From: Candidatus Gastranaerophilales bacterium
Lineage (GTDB): Bacteria > Cyanobacteriota > Vampirovibrionia > Gastranaerophilales > Gastranaerophilaceae
Assembly: GCA_944325895.1 (NCBI GenBank)
Contig: CALVCA010000001.1
Coordinates: 27,165 to 91,164 of the forward strand
DNA length: 64,000 nucleotides
Direction of reading: 5' to 3'
The position numbers and the translations under genes were made by a program. The notes under the pieces are model-generated. The model was not told the origin of the DNA, searched no databases, and saw only the letters and a program-made list of their open reading frames with translations. Of the stretch, positions 25,263 to 34,740 are shown piece by piece (position 1 is the first letter of the stretch; the number at the start of each line of letters is the position of its first letter).

Positions 25263-27789
25263 ATTTATTATTTATAGATTTATTTAATAAAGCACGCCGT
25301 ATATCGTCAAGACTGCTGTTTTCCGGCAGATTTTTTATTCTGTTGTAAAAATCCGGATTATTTCTGCGTGACATTGCTTCTTGATATAAATGCATCATTC
25401 TGTTATAAAGATCTGCATTTATCGGTCGTATATTTTGTTTCATAAGATTTGTATCTAAAAAGCAATAAGCTTCAAATGCACTTCGGCTTCCTTCTTGCGA
25501 CCATAAATCTGCCATGATTTTTTCAAGTTTCATATTAGTCAATGCTTCAGGTGTATTCTTTTCTAAAAAGTATCTCAAATAACCTTTTTCCGGTTTAACA
25601 TACTTTTCTCTCAAAAATTCCGTAAATAATTTTCTTGTTTTCGGGTAGCTTCTGAAATAATTCATAGAAGTGTTCATAATCAAATACGCATCTGAATCTT
25701 TTTTTATTATTTCAAAATCATTAAAGTTTATAAGCTTGTCAGCTAATATACCGGTTATTTCTAAAACTTCCTTATTCGTCAAAGGATTTTTATAGATTTG
25801 CAGCTGATTGTTTATAAAATTTATATGATTTTGAGAAAAAGAAAATCCTAAAGTTTTCAACCTATCTGATATTTCGTCAGGATTCATATAAGATATCAGG
25901 CGGCTATCAAGCATATTTAGACTTTCAGTTACACCTTTTTCTATATCTTCTAAATTAATCGGGAAAGAATTATCTTTACGATTTCTTGGCAAAAGATTAT
26001 TTTCAGCTAACTTATCAAATGCATTTTTAAGATTTGACATTGTATCTTCGTAAAACAACGATAACGGAAAAGCATTCAATGCTTCTATCATTACTTCTTT
26101 TACAGTATCAACATAATCCGAATTTTTTTCAACAAAATTTTGAAAAAGTGCATGGCTGATTTTACGGGTTTCATCTTCGCCAAAAAGCTTATCTTTATAT
26201 GCATCCAATACTTTAATATCATCTTTGTTTAAATACCTGACAATATTATTAGTTAAAAAGCCGGCATGATATATTGTTTGTATATTATTCAGATAACGTT
26301 CATTGATTTTATCATCATGGTAAAATGCTGAAACAAGATATTTATCCGTAAAAGCAGGATCTTTTTGTATATTTTTTTCAACCTTATTTACAAAATTTTT
26401 AGGCATGTGGCTGTATTTGTCTTCAAGTTTCATATGATAAGCTTCACGCAAATCAGTTTTTAATTCAATTTCAAAATTATCATCTAATTTATAAACATTC
26501 TTTTTAACAACAGGTTTTACTTCAGGTTTATTGAAATTATAAACAGGTTTTACAACAGTTTTTTCCTCAATTTTTTGACTGGCTGCTGCTTCCCGTTCAA
26601 GTCTTCTCAACTGACGATTTTTCTCATTTTTTTCGCTTATTTCCTGAGCTATTTCAATCAAAAGAGTTAAATCATCGCTTGTTCCGTCTTGACCGTAAGC
26701 TTTATCAAATTCACCTATTGTATCAATCATTGCTTTAGAATACTGATTTTTTAACATGTCGTGTTTTTTCCAAAATTTAGTCATAATTTCGGATTGTTTT
26801 TCTCTGTGAGATTGCAAAAATTCTTCATAATCAGGTGTACCATAGAGTTTTTCAAAGTAATCAGCCATAATACCTGCTAAATTTACTTTATCCTGAGCAA
26901 TAGTAACGATTTCACTAAAATATTTATGTAACGGAGTATCTTCTATCGCAAGTTTTTGCTTTTGAATTAATGCAGCTTTTTCTTCAGGGGTAAGATTAGC
27001 ATGCCAGTTAATCATAAATTCGGACATACGTTTTCTTTGCGTATAGTCCATAGTTTTCCTGGGCGGTTTTGGAGCCAGTTTTTCAACAACAGTTACGGGA
27101 TGTTCAGTTCTCGGGATAAAAACATAAGGAAAATCTTCACGGGTTGCGGTAAAAGATTTCCAAAAACCGCTGTCAGGGAAATGTATACCGAATGCTTTCA
27201 AATCGGAATACTGTATATCGCTTAAGCCTTTATATGCAACGCTTATGTCCGAATGAAAATCTTTATTAATTTCTTTTAATGTTTTACCTTCCACATAGAT
27301 TTTTTTAACAATATACATGCCCAAATCATTTTTACCGTTTTTAAAGAGTGTTTTATTTTCATAATCTTTATCGGCATTCATAAGTGCAAGTTCACCCAAA
27401 ACACCTGTTCTTGCATTTTTGGATGGAGTTGAGTGCAAATCTTTAAATAACGGTTCCTCCGGATATGCTTGTTTAACCTGCTCAAGACTTGTCAGATATG
27501 CAATAGGACCGAACACTTCTTTCATAGCTTGTGCAGGCGGAATTGTACGTCTGAATTTAAAATTATCGGGGTTATAAATATATTTATGTAAAGTCTTTGG
27601 CATGCCGTTTTTATTAAAATCTTGTTCATAAAAATTTTCAGGGCTTCTAAATAATCTTGCTCCGAAAGAAACATTATAATCCTTATAAGCAGCCGGATTA
27701 TACGAATAATTCACAACATTTTGAGATTTTTGCTTTACATCATTTTTTAAATGAGACTGATAAGAAACAGGGGTAAATTGTATTTTCAT
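25261..27789 (-). CDS. large uncharacterised soluble protein (842 residues)
   Basis: No known family is recognised. It opens MKIQFTPVSYQSHLKN and has a lineage-type YNVSFGARLF motif near residue 45, followed by SPENFYEQDFNKNGMPKTL. The rest is charged, largely helical and rich in Lys and Glu. A coiled-coil-like stretch near 400-440 (ISEKNEKNRQLRRLEREAAA) is followed by a KPVYNF/KPEVKPVVKK linker. No signal peptide or membrane helix is seen. ATG at 27789 is preferred to a TTG two codons upstream. It is a single-gene unit, ending at the shared terminator. A host-interaction or scaffold role would be guesswork. Confidence 0.7.
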   Translation of the reverse strand: MKIQFTPVSYQSHLKNDVKQKSQNVVNYSYNPAAYKDYNVSFGARLFRSPENFYEQDFNKNGMPKTLHKYIYNPDNFKFRRTIPPAQAMKEVFGPIAYLTSLEQVKQAYPEEPLFKDLHSTPSKNARTGVLGELALMNADKDYENKTLFKNGKNDLGMYIVKKIYVEGKTLKEINKDFHSDISVAYKGLSDIQYSDLKAFGIHFPDSGFWKSFTATREDFPYVFIPRTEHPVTVVEKLAPKPPRKTMDYTQRKRMSEFMINWHANLTPEEKAALIQKQKLAIEDTPLHKYFSEIVTIAQDKVNLAGIMADYFEKLYGTPDYEEFLQSHREKQSEIMTKFWKKHDMLKNQYSKAMIDTIGEFDKAYGQDGTSDDLTLLIEIAQEISEKNEKNRQLRRLEREAAASQKIEEKTVVKPVYNFNKPEVKPVVKKNVYKLDDNFEIELKTDLREAYHMKLEDKYSHMPKNFVNKVEKNIQKDPAFTDKYLVSAFYHDDKINERYLNNIQTIYHAGFLTNNIVRYLNKDDIKVLDAYKDKLFGEDETRKISHALFQNFVEKNSDYVDTVKEVMIEALNAFPLSLFYEDTMSNLKNAFDKLAENNLLPRNRKDNSFPINLEDIEKGVTESLNMLDSRLISYMNPDEISDRLKTLGFSFSQNHINFINNQLQIYKNPLTNKEVLEITGILADKLINFNDFEIIKKDSDAYLIMNTSMNYFRSYPKTRKLFTEFLREKYVKPEKGYLRYFLEKNTPEALTNMKLEKIMADLWSQEGSRSAFEAYCFLDTNLMKQNIRPINADLYNRMMHLYQEAMSRRNNPDFYNRIKNLPENSSLDDIRRALLNKSINNK

Positions 27790-27845
27790 AAGCAAACCTT
27801 TACTAATTTTTCACACAAAAGATATAAACATCAAAAAAAATTTTT

Positions 27846-27873
27846 TTGACACAAATTCCTGAAATATTAAAAT
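27846..27873 (+). promoter_or_regulatory. promoter of the PfkB kinase gene
   Basis: A perfect TTGACA (27846-27851) and TAAAAT (27868-27873) are separated by 16 nt. The leader to the ATG would be about 38 nt. The TTGACA follows a run of T. Confidence 0.5.
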
Positions 27874-27917
27874 CTTTTAACATTTTTATGCTAATATAGA
27901 CATGGAAGGGGAAAAAT

Positions 27918-28967
27918 ATGTTTGATGTTATAACAATCGGAAGTGCAACAATGGATGTATTTGTTGAAAGTGATGATGCAAATATAGTTTCAGTGTGTAA
28001 AAAGGATAAAAAAACAGAATTTATGAGCTACCCTTACGGGGCAAAACTTGAGATAACAGCATTTGATTCACAAGTCGGAGGAGGCGGGGTTAATACAGCA
28101 GTAAACTTTGCAAACTTAGGATTAAAAACAAGTGCGATTTTCAAAGTAGGCGATGACATTTATTCAAAAGGCATATTCAAATCTTTCGAAGATAAAAATG
28201 TTGATATTTCAAACTCAATACAAGATCCTGCCATCAGCACCGGATTTTCTATAATATTAACCAGTTTTGAAGGTGACAGAACAGTTTTGGCACATAGAGG
28301 TGCAAATGCGTTAATAAAAAAAGAAGAAATTAATTTTGATGCAATAAAAAATGCCAAACTTTTATATATCGCACCTCTAAACGGTGAAAGCAACAAAGTT
28401 CTTGATGACATAGTTAACTTTGCAAAAGCAAATAACACTTATGTATGTTTTAATGCAGGAACAACAAGCATTAAAAAAGGATTTAGCTACTTAAAACAAA
28501 TTATTTCAACTGCACAAATCGTTGTAATGAATAAAGATGAAGCTTCAATGGCAACCGGAATACAAATAAGACCCGATACAAGATTGGAAAAATTTTCGGA
28601 TAAAATGATACATCCTGATTTACAGGAAATGTTTAAAAAGCTGAGAGTATCAGATTATCAGGTTATAGTTATAACCGACGGAAATAACGGTGCTTATGCC
28701 TATGACGGTACAAATTATTATCACTGTCCGATTTTTGACGGTCCCGTTGTATCGACTTTGGGAGCAGGTGATGCATTTGCTTCGACATTCTGTGCAGCAC
28801 TTCAAAGAACAAATCGAAATTTAGGACGCTCTTTGATGTATGCATCCGTTAATTCTGCAGGTGTTGTTTCAAAATTTGGTGCAACTCAAGGACTTTTGAC
28901 TTTTGACGAAATTGAAAAAAGATTAGCTGACAATATTGATTACCATTATGAAGTTATTGAAGGCTAG
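27918..28967 (+). CDS. PfkB-family carbohydrate or nucleoside kinase
   Basis: A 349-residue ribokinase-fold kinase. Signature 1 is QVGGGGVNTAVNFANLG, close to adenosine/ribokinase-type enzymes. Signature 2 is STLGAGDAFASTFCAAL, with the catalytic Asp. An insertion around residues 25-45 (VCKKDKKTEFMSYPYG) lengthens the usual N-terminal region. The substrate is not evident: ribose, adenosine and fructose phosphates are all possible. GGAAGGGG precedes the ATG. Its 3' end overlaps the convergent stress-protein gene by 14 nt. Confidence 0.82.
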   Translation: MFDVITIGSATMDVFVESDDANIVSVCKKDKKTEFMSYPYGAKLEITAFDSQVGGGGVNTAVNFANLGLKTSAIFKVGDDIYSKGIFKSFEDKNVDISNSIQDPAISTGFSIILTSFEGDRTVLAHRGANALIKKEEINFDAIKNAKLLYIAPLNGESNKVLDDIVNFAKANNTYVCFNAGTTSIKKGFSYLKQIISTAQIVVMNKDEASMATGIQIRPDTRLEKFSDKMIHPDLQEMFKKLRVSDYQVIVITDGNNGAYAYDGTNYYHCPIFDGPVVSTLGAGDAFASTFCAALQRTNRNLGRSLMYASVNSAGVVSKFGATQGLLTFDEIEKRLADNIDYHYEVIEG

Positions 28968-29814
28968 GGATTATTAATACATCGCTTTTTGTATTAACGG
29001 TAACACGTTTTGATACCGAATCAAGCAAAAACCTTTCCATTTTAGTTTTGCTGCGTGCTCCCATAATTATTAAATCAATTTCTTTTTCAAAAGCATAGTC
29101 CAAAATACTTTGTGCAGGTATTCCGCTCAAAACTTTACTTTCTTTTACCGGTAAATTTTTATTGGTAATTAATGTTTTAGCTGCATTTAAAGATTTTTCG
29201 GAATATATTTGCTGCTGTGTTTGAATAGCCATCATCCAATTTGAATCAATAGTTCCGTCTAAAAATAACAAATCAGGTGTTTCCGTAACAGCACAGATAT
29301 AAATATCTTTATTATCATATTGAATTAATTCACAAGCCTTATTAAAAGTTTTTTCAAAAATTTCAGTATCATCCGCCGTAAAAAGAATATTTTTAGCTTT
29401 ATTCAAATTTTTTGAAATATATACCGGAATATCAGCAGCCTCCAAAATTTCTCTGGAAACTGATCCCAGCCATCTTTGCAGACCTTTTTTACCGTGTGAA
29501 CCCATAATGACAATGTCATATGAATTATCACTCAATTGCTCCAAAATACTTTCAACAACAGCACCGCAAAGCTTGATTTTTTCGCCGGCCGTCATTCCGC
29601 ATTCTTCAATCATTTTAGCTGAATAATCCAATATACTGTCGGCAATATTTCTGCAATTATTAACAAAACCCGCCGCTTCAATAACTGTTTCATCAGGCAA
29701 AAAACTCCAATCTATAACGCATATTGTATCAACCGTCGCTTTTGTGTAATGTGAAAAATTTTTTAATGCGTTAAAACTTATTTTTGAACCGTCAGTACAA
29801 AATAATGCTCTCAT
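28954..29814 (-). CDS. tandem universal stress protein (two UspA domains)
   Basis: A 286-residue protein of two UspA domains (about 1-140 and 142-286). The first keeps the full ATP-binding pattern G-2x-G-9x-G-S in GSHGKKGLQRWLGSVS. In the second the equivalent reads GARSKTKMERFLLDSVS, with two of the glycines lost, so probably only the first half binds nucleotide. Usp proteins modulate stress survival. No regulatory partner is visible; it is divergent from the sigma factor gene with a 100-nt gap. Confidence 0.88.
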   Translation of the reverse strand: MRALFCTDGSKISFNALKNFSHYTKATVDTICVIDWSFLPDETVIEAAGFVNNCRNIADSILDYSAKMIEECGMTAGEKIKLCGAVVESILEQLSDNSYDIVIMGSHGKKGLQRWLGSVSREILEAADIPVYISKNLNKAKNILFTADDTEIFEKTFNKACELIQYDNKDIYICAVTETPDLLFLDGTIDSNWMMAIQTQQQIYSEKSLNAAKTLITNKNLPVKESKVLSGIPAQSILDYAFEKEIDLIIMGARSKTKMERFLLDSVSKRVTVNTKSDVLIIPSLQ

Positions 29815-29866
29815 ATTTTCTCCTTTTAAAAAAAAGATAAATTATGTTAAGGAAAATTACATCCTC

Positions 29867-29895
29867 TTGTACGCTATAGTTTTTTCTGCTATTAT
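29867..29895 (+). promoter_or_regulatory. promoter of the sigma factor operon
   Basis: TTGTAC (29867-29872), a 17-nt spacer and TATTAT (29890-29895) preceded by TGC make an extended -10 promoter. The leader to the ATG is about 13 nt with AAGGGA as ribosome binding site. Confidence 0.65.
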
Positions 29896-29914
29896 ATGAA
29901 TATAAGGGATAATT

Positions 29915-30520
29915 ATGCCATCACAACAAAAAGTAAACTTAAAAGAATACAAAGATATAGTAGAAATGATAGCTAAGGTCGAGTACCAAAAATTTTCAGA
30001 CTCTCACCTTATTGAATTGCCCGAATTAATTAATATCGGAAACCACACACTGTACATTTTATTTAAAAATCATAAACCTGAAAGCTTTAATAATGCTTAT
30101 CTTTCAACGGCAATAAAATGGGCTATCAGAAATGAAGTCCGAAGACGCTACAAATGGTATTCACTGAAAAATAAAAAAATGTCAGAAACGGAATTTGATA
30201 ACGAAATTCGTGAAGAAGTTTATAAAACTATATTATCAATAGATGAAATGCAGGATGCGGAAGTTCCGCAGCAAATTAAATCAGAAGAAAGAAATCCCGA
30301 AGAATGTATTGAATTTTATGAATTAAAAAATGAAATCTTGGAATCAATGAAAAAACTTTCAGAACGGGAAAGAGAACTTATAGAATATAAATTTTTTAAA
30401 GACAAAAAATTACGTGAAATGGCTGATGAATTCAATATATCCCAATCAAGAATTTCAAGAATTATACAGTCAGGACTTGACAAAATAAAAAAAGATTTGG
30501 CCAGGCAGGGGATAATATGA
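29915..30520 (+). CDS. sigma-70 family RNA polymerase sigma factor (alternative, small)
   Basis: A 201-residue sigma factor. Region 2 is recognisable in LPELINIGNHTLYILFKNH and STAIKWAIRNEVRRRYKWYS (regions 2.1-2.4), and region 4 in LSERERELIEYKFFKDKKLR plus the helix-turn-helix MADEFNISQSRISRIIQSGL. Region 3 is reduced to an acidic linker. The architecture suits a group 3/4 alternative factor. Its stop overlaps the gcvPB start by 4 nt (ATGA), an unusual partner for a sigma factor. No anti-sigma gene is adjacent. What it transcribes is unknown. Confidence 0.88.
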   Translation: MPSQQKVNLKEYKDIVEMIAKVEYQKFSDSHLIELPELINIGNHTLYILFKNHKPESFNNAYLSTAIKWAIRNEVRRRYKWYSLKNKKMSETEFDNEIREEVYKTILSIDEMQDAEVPQQIKSEERNPEECIEFYELKNEILESMKKLSERERELIEYKFFKDKKLREMADEFNISQSRISRIIQSGLDKIKKDLARQGII

Positions 30521-31926
30521 AGACTATATTTGAAAAAAGCAATGGTTCTGATGGTATAAACCTTACAGATGAGCCTTGTGATTTATCTTTTATAGATAAA
30601 GAATTTATAAGAACAGAAAAAATAGGATTGCCTCAAATTGGAGAGCTTGAAGTTATGAGGCATTATAAAGAGCTTTCTGACAGAAATTTCTGTATAGAAA
30701 AAGGCTTTTATCCCTTAGGCTCTTGTACAATGAAATACAATCCGAAAGTAAACGAATTTCTTGCCTCGCTTGAAGGATTTCAAAATCTTCATCCGTTATC
30801 CGAAGATTCTCAAGGTACTTTGGAATTAATGTATAATTTGCAAGAATTGCTTAAAAAAATAACAGGTATGGATGCTGTAACCTTGCAGCCGGCAGCGGGT
30901 GCACACGGTGAATTAACAGGCATGATGATCATTAAAAAATATTTTGAAGGCAAAAACAGAACAAAAGTTATAATTCCCGACTCTGCACACGGTACTAACC
31001 CCGCAAGTGCTAAAATGTGCGGTTTCGATATCATTGAAATTAAATCTAACGAAAAAGGTCAGGTTGATTTAGACGCATTAAAGGCTGTGCTTGATGAATC
31101 AGTAGCTGCTATAATGATGACTAATCCGAATACACTGGGCATTTTTGAAGAAAATGTTTTGGAAATTTCAAAACTAATGCATGATAACGGCTCGCTTTTA
31201 TATTATGACGGAGCTAATTTTAATGCCATAATGGGCTATACAAATCCGAAATTAATGGGCTTTGACGTTGTACACCTGAACTTACATAAAACCATGGCAA
31301 CGCCTCACGGCGGCGGAGGTCCCGGGGCAGGGCCGGTGTGTGTTACGGAACAACTTAAAAGTTATCTTCCGGCTCCTATTGTTGATTTTGACGGCAAAAA
31401 ATATTTTAGAAATTATAATATTGAAAATTCTATTGGTGCCGTGAAAAGTTTTTACGGCAATTTCGGCGTACTCATAAAAGCTTATGCATACATTTTAATG
31501 ATGGGCAAAAATTTGAAATATGCTTCAGAGAATGCTGTTTTAAATGCTAATTATTTAAAAGAAAAACTTAAGCATATACTAAAATTGCCGTATGACGTGC
31601 CTTGCATGCACGAATTTGTTCTTTCCGCCGAAGATTTAAAAAAAGAAAAAAATGTTTCCGCATTAAATATTGCAAAAGGCTTAATGGATGAAAATACACA
31701 TCCGCCCACCATATATTTCCCGCTAATTGTACACGAAGCAATGATGATTGAGCCTACTGAATCGGAAACTAAAGAAAAAATGGATGAATTTATAAATGTA
31801 ATGACCAAAATTGTACAAGAAACATCGCATGAAAAACTTGCCAATGCACCTTACACAACTCCGGTAAAACGTGTTGATGAAACGCTTGCGGCAAGACATC
31901 CCGATTTAAATGGAATTGGATTATGA
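30517..31926 (+). CDS. gcvPB: glycine dehydrogenase (decarboxylating) subunit 2
   Basis: A 469-residue P-protein beta half of the glycine cleavage system. It decarboxylates glycine on PLP and passes the aminomethyl group to the lipoyl H-protein. The PLP lysine is in LNLHKTMATPHGGGGPG near residue 256. GFYPLGSCTMKYNPK near the N-terminus and NPNTLGIFEEN are family marks. The split PA/PB form needs GcvPA, which is not in the window, nor are gcvH and gcvT. Four-base overlaps with the genes on both sides place it in a tight operon. Confidence 0.95.
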   Translation: MKTIFEKSNGSDGINLTDEPCDLSFIDKEFIRTEKIGLPQIGELEVMRHYKELSDRNFCIEKGFYPLGSCTMKYNPKVNEFLASLEGFQNLHPLSEDSQGTLELMYNLQELLKKITGMDAVTLQPAAGAHGELTGMMIIKKYFEGKNRTKVIIPDSAHGTNPASAKMCGFDIIEIKSNEKGQVDLDALKAVLDESVAAIMMTNPNTLGIFEENVLEISKLMHDNGSLLYYDGANFNAIMGYTNPKLMGFDVVHLNLHKTMATPHGGGGPGAGPVCVTEQLKSYLPAPIVDFDGKKYFRNYNIENSIGAVKSFYGNFGVLIKAYAYILMMGKNLKYASENAVLNANYLKEKLKHILKLPYDVPCMHEFVLSAEDLKKEKNVSALNIAKGLMDENTHPPTIYFPLIVHEAMMIEPTESETKEKMDEFINVMTKIVQETSHEKLANAPYTTPVKRVDETLAARHPDLNGIGL

Positions 31927-33044
31927 AAAAAGAAATAAAAGTATCTTTTCCCCATATGGGACTAATATATGTAGCCTGGTCGGCAGCATTACGCAAAGTT
32001 GGTGTAGAGCCTTATATACCGCCATATACAAGCAAAAAAACATTATCTTTAGGCACAAAACACTCACCGGAGGCTATTTGTCTGCCGTATAAACTTATTT
32101 TAGGCAATTTTGTTGAAGCACTTGAAGGCGGTGCGGATTATGTTGCTATGATTACATCTCCGGGTATATGCAGACTCGGCGAATACGGCAAATGCATTAA
32201 AAATGCATTACACGATTTGGGTTATGATGCAAGATACATAGAACTGCAGCTTTATGACGGAATTAACGGGATGTACAGGTTTTTAAAAGAATTAACCGGC
32301 AAAAATAAACCGTTTACGTTTATAAACGCAATTATTTTGGCTATCAGAAAAGTATTTTTGGTAGATGATTTGGAAACAAAACTTGCCTATTTGCGAGCAA
32401 GAGAAATAAAACAAGGAGATGCGGAAAAAGCGTTTAACAAAGCGTTAAAAATTGTTGAACAGGAAGATTCACAATTCGGGCTGAAACGAGCTAAAAAACT
32501 AGCTTTTAAAGAAATGGACAAAGTAAAAATAGATAAAAACAGAGAAGTTTTGAATGTTGATATAACCGGCGAAATTTTTCTTGTTTGTGACCCGTTTTCA
32601 AATCAAAATATTGAAAAAGAACTGGGCAGAATGGGAGTTCAAGTCAGAAAAAGCCTTACGGTCAGCAGCTTTTTAAAAGATGCAATTATACCGAAAATGT
32701 TTAAAAAAGGCGAAACACACCTGCAGCGTGCAAACAGGCTTGCAAAACCTTATCTTATGCGTGACATAGGCGGCGATGCACTGGAATCAATTTCAGACGT
32801 TGCTTATGCAGATGAACGTGGCATTGACGGCATAATTCACATAAGTCCGTTTACATGCATGCCTGAAATTATGTCGCAAAATATCTTTCCGGCAATGAGA
32901 GAAAATTGTAAAATACCGATTTTACCTCTGATAATGGACGAACAAACCGGTAAGGCAGGCTATTTAACAAGATTAGAAGCTTTTGTAGACTTAATGAGAA
33001 GACGTAAAAGGAAAAAGGCTTTAGAGGAGACGCAGAATTGCTAG
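31923..33044 (+). CDS. acyl-CoA dehydratase activase-related protein (DUF2229-like)
   Basis: A 373-residue protein related to the DUF2229/COG3580-type part of 2-hydroxyacyl-CoA dehydratase activators. PHMGLIYVAWSAALRKVGVE opens it. Candidate cluster cysteines stand in SPEAICLPYKL, SPGICRLGEYGKC and SPFTCMPEIM. The ASKHA-type ATPase that normally supplies electrons is missing from both the protein and the neighbourhood. Function is therefore open; an Fe-S cluster is likely. Overlaps gcvPB by 4 nt and the following membrane-protein gene by 7 nt. Confidence 0.75.
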   Translation: MKKEIKVSFPHMGLIYVAWSAALRKVGVEPYIPPYTSKKTLSLGTKHSPEAICLPYKLILGNFVEALEGGADYVAMITSPGICRLGEYGKCIKNALHDLGYDARYIELQLYDGINGMYRFLKELTGKNKPFTFINAIILAIRKVFLVDDLETKLAYLRAREIKQGDAEKAFNKALKIVEQEDSQFGLKRAKKLAFKEMDKVKIDKNREVLNVDITGEIFLVCDPFSNQNIEKELGRMGVQVRKSLTVSSFLKDAIIPKMFKKGETHLQRANRLAKPYLMRDIGGDALESISDVAYADERGIDGIIHISPFTCMPEIMSQNIFPAMRENCKIPILPLIMDEQTGKAGYLTRLEAFVDLMRRRKRKKALEETQNC

Positions 33045-33859
33045 AATTATTTAAAAAATCAATTAAAATTACTAATGATAATATAATACTTGCCACACCG
33101 CTTGTTCTGTTTATGTGGATTTTAAGCCTGTATTTAGGATTTTCTAAAATGACCGTAAATTCAACGGCTTTATTTCTACTCTCGGGCATTACAGTATTAT
33201 TTATGCTGGGTGCATTTTTTGCTGCCTGGTTTTATATGGTTAAAAAAGCCGTAAAACTTTCTAAAGAAGTGTTTGTTTTAGATGAAGACAGAGTTAAAGC
33301 GACTTTCAATCTTATAAAAACAATGCCGGCGGGGGTTGGAAAATATTTTTTACCGTTTTTAGGCATGATTGTTTTATCTGTTATCATTGTATCAGTTGCC
33401 GGACTTGGAATTTTCCATTTAGGTATGACTTTAATAGGACCTTTAGATCTTGACCCCAACCAATTAAAAGATGTTTTGACATCAGCTGCAGATATGAAAG
33501 CTTTTTTAGATTCATTATCTTTTGAACAGCTTTTAAAATTAAACAACTGGAATATGTTATTTTTAGCTGCATCATCTTTATTTGCATTTTTATTTATGCT
33601 ATGGGCTCCTGAAATAGTTTACAAAACAAAAAATCCTTTTGCGGCTCTTTATTTTTCAATTAAAAAACTCTTTGCTAAATTTTGGAAGTCATTGCAGCTG
33701 TTTATATTCATTACGGTAATGAACTTTATTCTCACATTTATCAATACTTTTTCACTTATTAATGTAATATTTTACTTTGTAATGCTTGTAATTTACTTTT
33801 ATTTTATTGTTTATGTTGTTGTGTTAATATTTTCATATTATGACAAAGAATTTGAATAA
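33038..33859 (+). CDS. uncharacterised polytopic membrane protein
   Basis: A 273-residue integral membrane protein with about six hydrophobic segments (roughly residues 18-36, 45-67, 102-128, 172-192, 213-233 and 238-264). The start is TTG with GAGGAGA upstream, inside the previous gene. A soluble loop between the third and fourth helices (LDLDPNQLKDVLTSAADM) is acidic. No transporter or enzyme motif is recognised. The last 20 nt overlap the miaA start. Confidence 0.75.
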   Translation: MLELFKKSIKITNDNIILATPLVLFMWILSLYLGFSKMTVNSTALFLLSGITVLFMLGAFFAAWFYMVKKAVKLSKEVFVLDEDRVKATFNLIKTMPAGVGKYFLPFLGMIVLSVIIVSVAGLGIFHLGMTLIGPLDLDPNQLKDVLTSAADMKAFLDSLSFEQLLKLNNWNMLFLAASSLFAFLFMLWAPEIVYKTKNPFAALYFSIKKLFAKFWKSLQLFIFITVMNFILTFINTFSLINVIFYFVMLVIYFYFIVYVVVLIFSYYDKEFE

Positions 33860-34706
33860 AGTAATAGCGGTAGTAGGTCCGACAGCAAGCGGCAAAACCG
33901 CACACGCAGTCAATTTAGCACAAAAAATAGGCGGAGAAATTATTTCTGCTGATTCAAGGCTTGTTTATAAAGGTTTTGATATTGGAACTGCAAAGCCGAC
34001 ATTAGATGAAAGAATGGGCATACCGCATTACATGATTGATATTGTTGAACCTGAAATTGAATATTCAGCAGGAGCATATATTAAAGAAGCCGACAAAATC
34101 ATATCAAAGATTTTATCACGGGGAAAAGTACCGATAGTTGCAGGCGGAACAGGATTATATATAAATATGTTATTAATGGACTATAACATGCCGGATGCCG
34201 CACCTGATAAAGATTTAAGAGAAAAACTAAAATCACACGAAAACCCTTATCAAATATTATATGAGCTTGATTCCAATTATGCACAGAAAATTGACAAAAA
34301 TGACAGAAAAAAAATTATACGTGCAATAGAAATTATAAAAGCAACCGGCAAATCAGTTGAGCAGAATATAACAGAGTCAAAAAAATATGACGTTGAATGG
34401 ATAGGACTTAATTTTCCGAGAAACGAATTATACGACCGGATTAACCTGAGAGTAGACAAAATGATAAAAGACGGTTTGGTTGAAGAAACTGAATATTTGT
34501 TAAAAAAACATGGCAGAATTAATAATATATTATATACAATAGGTTATCAAGAAATAACAGGATACCTTGACGGTGTATTGACATTAAATGAAGCAACGGA
34601 TAAACTAAAACAAAATACGAGAAGATACGCAAAACGCCAGCTAACCTGGTTTAGAAAAAATCCAAAAATCAAATGGAACTTTTATCCTGAAAAGTTGAAA
34701 AAATAG
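33840..34706 (+). CDS. miaA: tRNA dimethylallyltransferase MiaA
   Basis: A 288-residue enzyme that adds dimethylallyl to A37 of tRNAs reading UNN codons. The P-loop is VVGPTASGKTAHAVNLA, the catalytic/recognition motif ADSRLVYKGFDIGTAKP, then GGTGLYINML and the C-terminal QNTRRYAKRQLTWFRKN. It is slightly shorter than the usual 300-310 residues. The ATG lies within the preceding membrane-protein gene, so translation is coupled. Last gene of the sigma-factor operon. Confidence 0.95.
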   Translation: MTKNLNKVIAVVGPTASGKTAHAVNLAQKIGGEIISADSRLVYKGFDIGTAKPTLDERMGIPHYMIDIVEPEIEYSAGAYIKEADKIISKILSRGKVPIVAGGTGLYINMLLMDYNMPDAAPDKDLREKLKSHENPYQILYELDSNYAQKIDKNDRKKIIRAIEIIKATGKSVEQNITESKKYDVEWIGLNFPRNELYDRINLRVDKMIKDGLVEETEYLLKKHGRINNILYTIGYQEITGYLDGVLTLNEATDKLKQNTRRYAKRQLTWFRKNPKIKWNFYPEKLKK

Positions 34707-34740
34707 CTAAAATTTGATAATATAAATAGGGGATTGTGTA

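Noticed and set aside
29915..30520. An anti-sigma factor gene paired with the sigma factor
   Set aside because: The overlapping downstream gene is clearly gcvPB and the upstream divergent gene is a universal stress protein.
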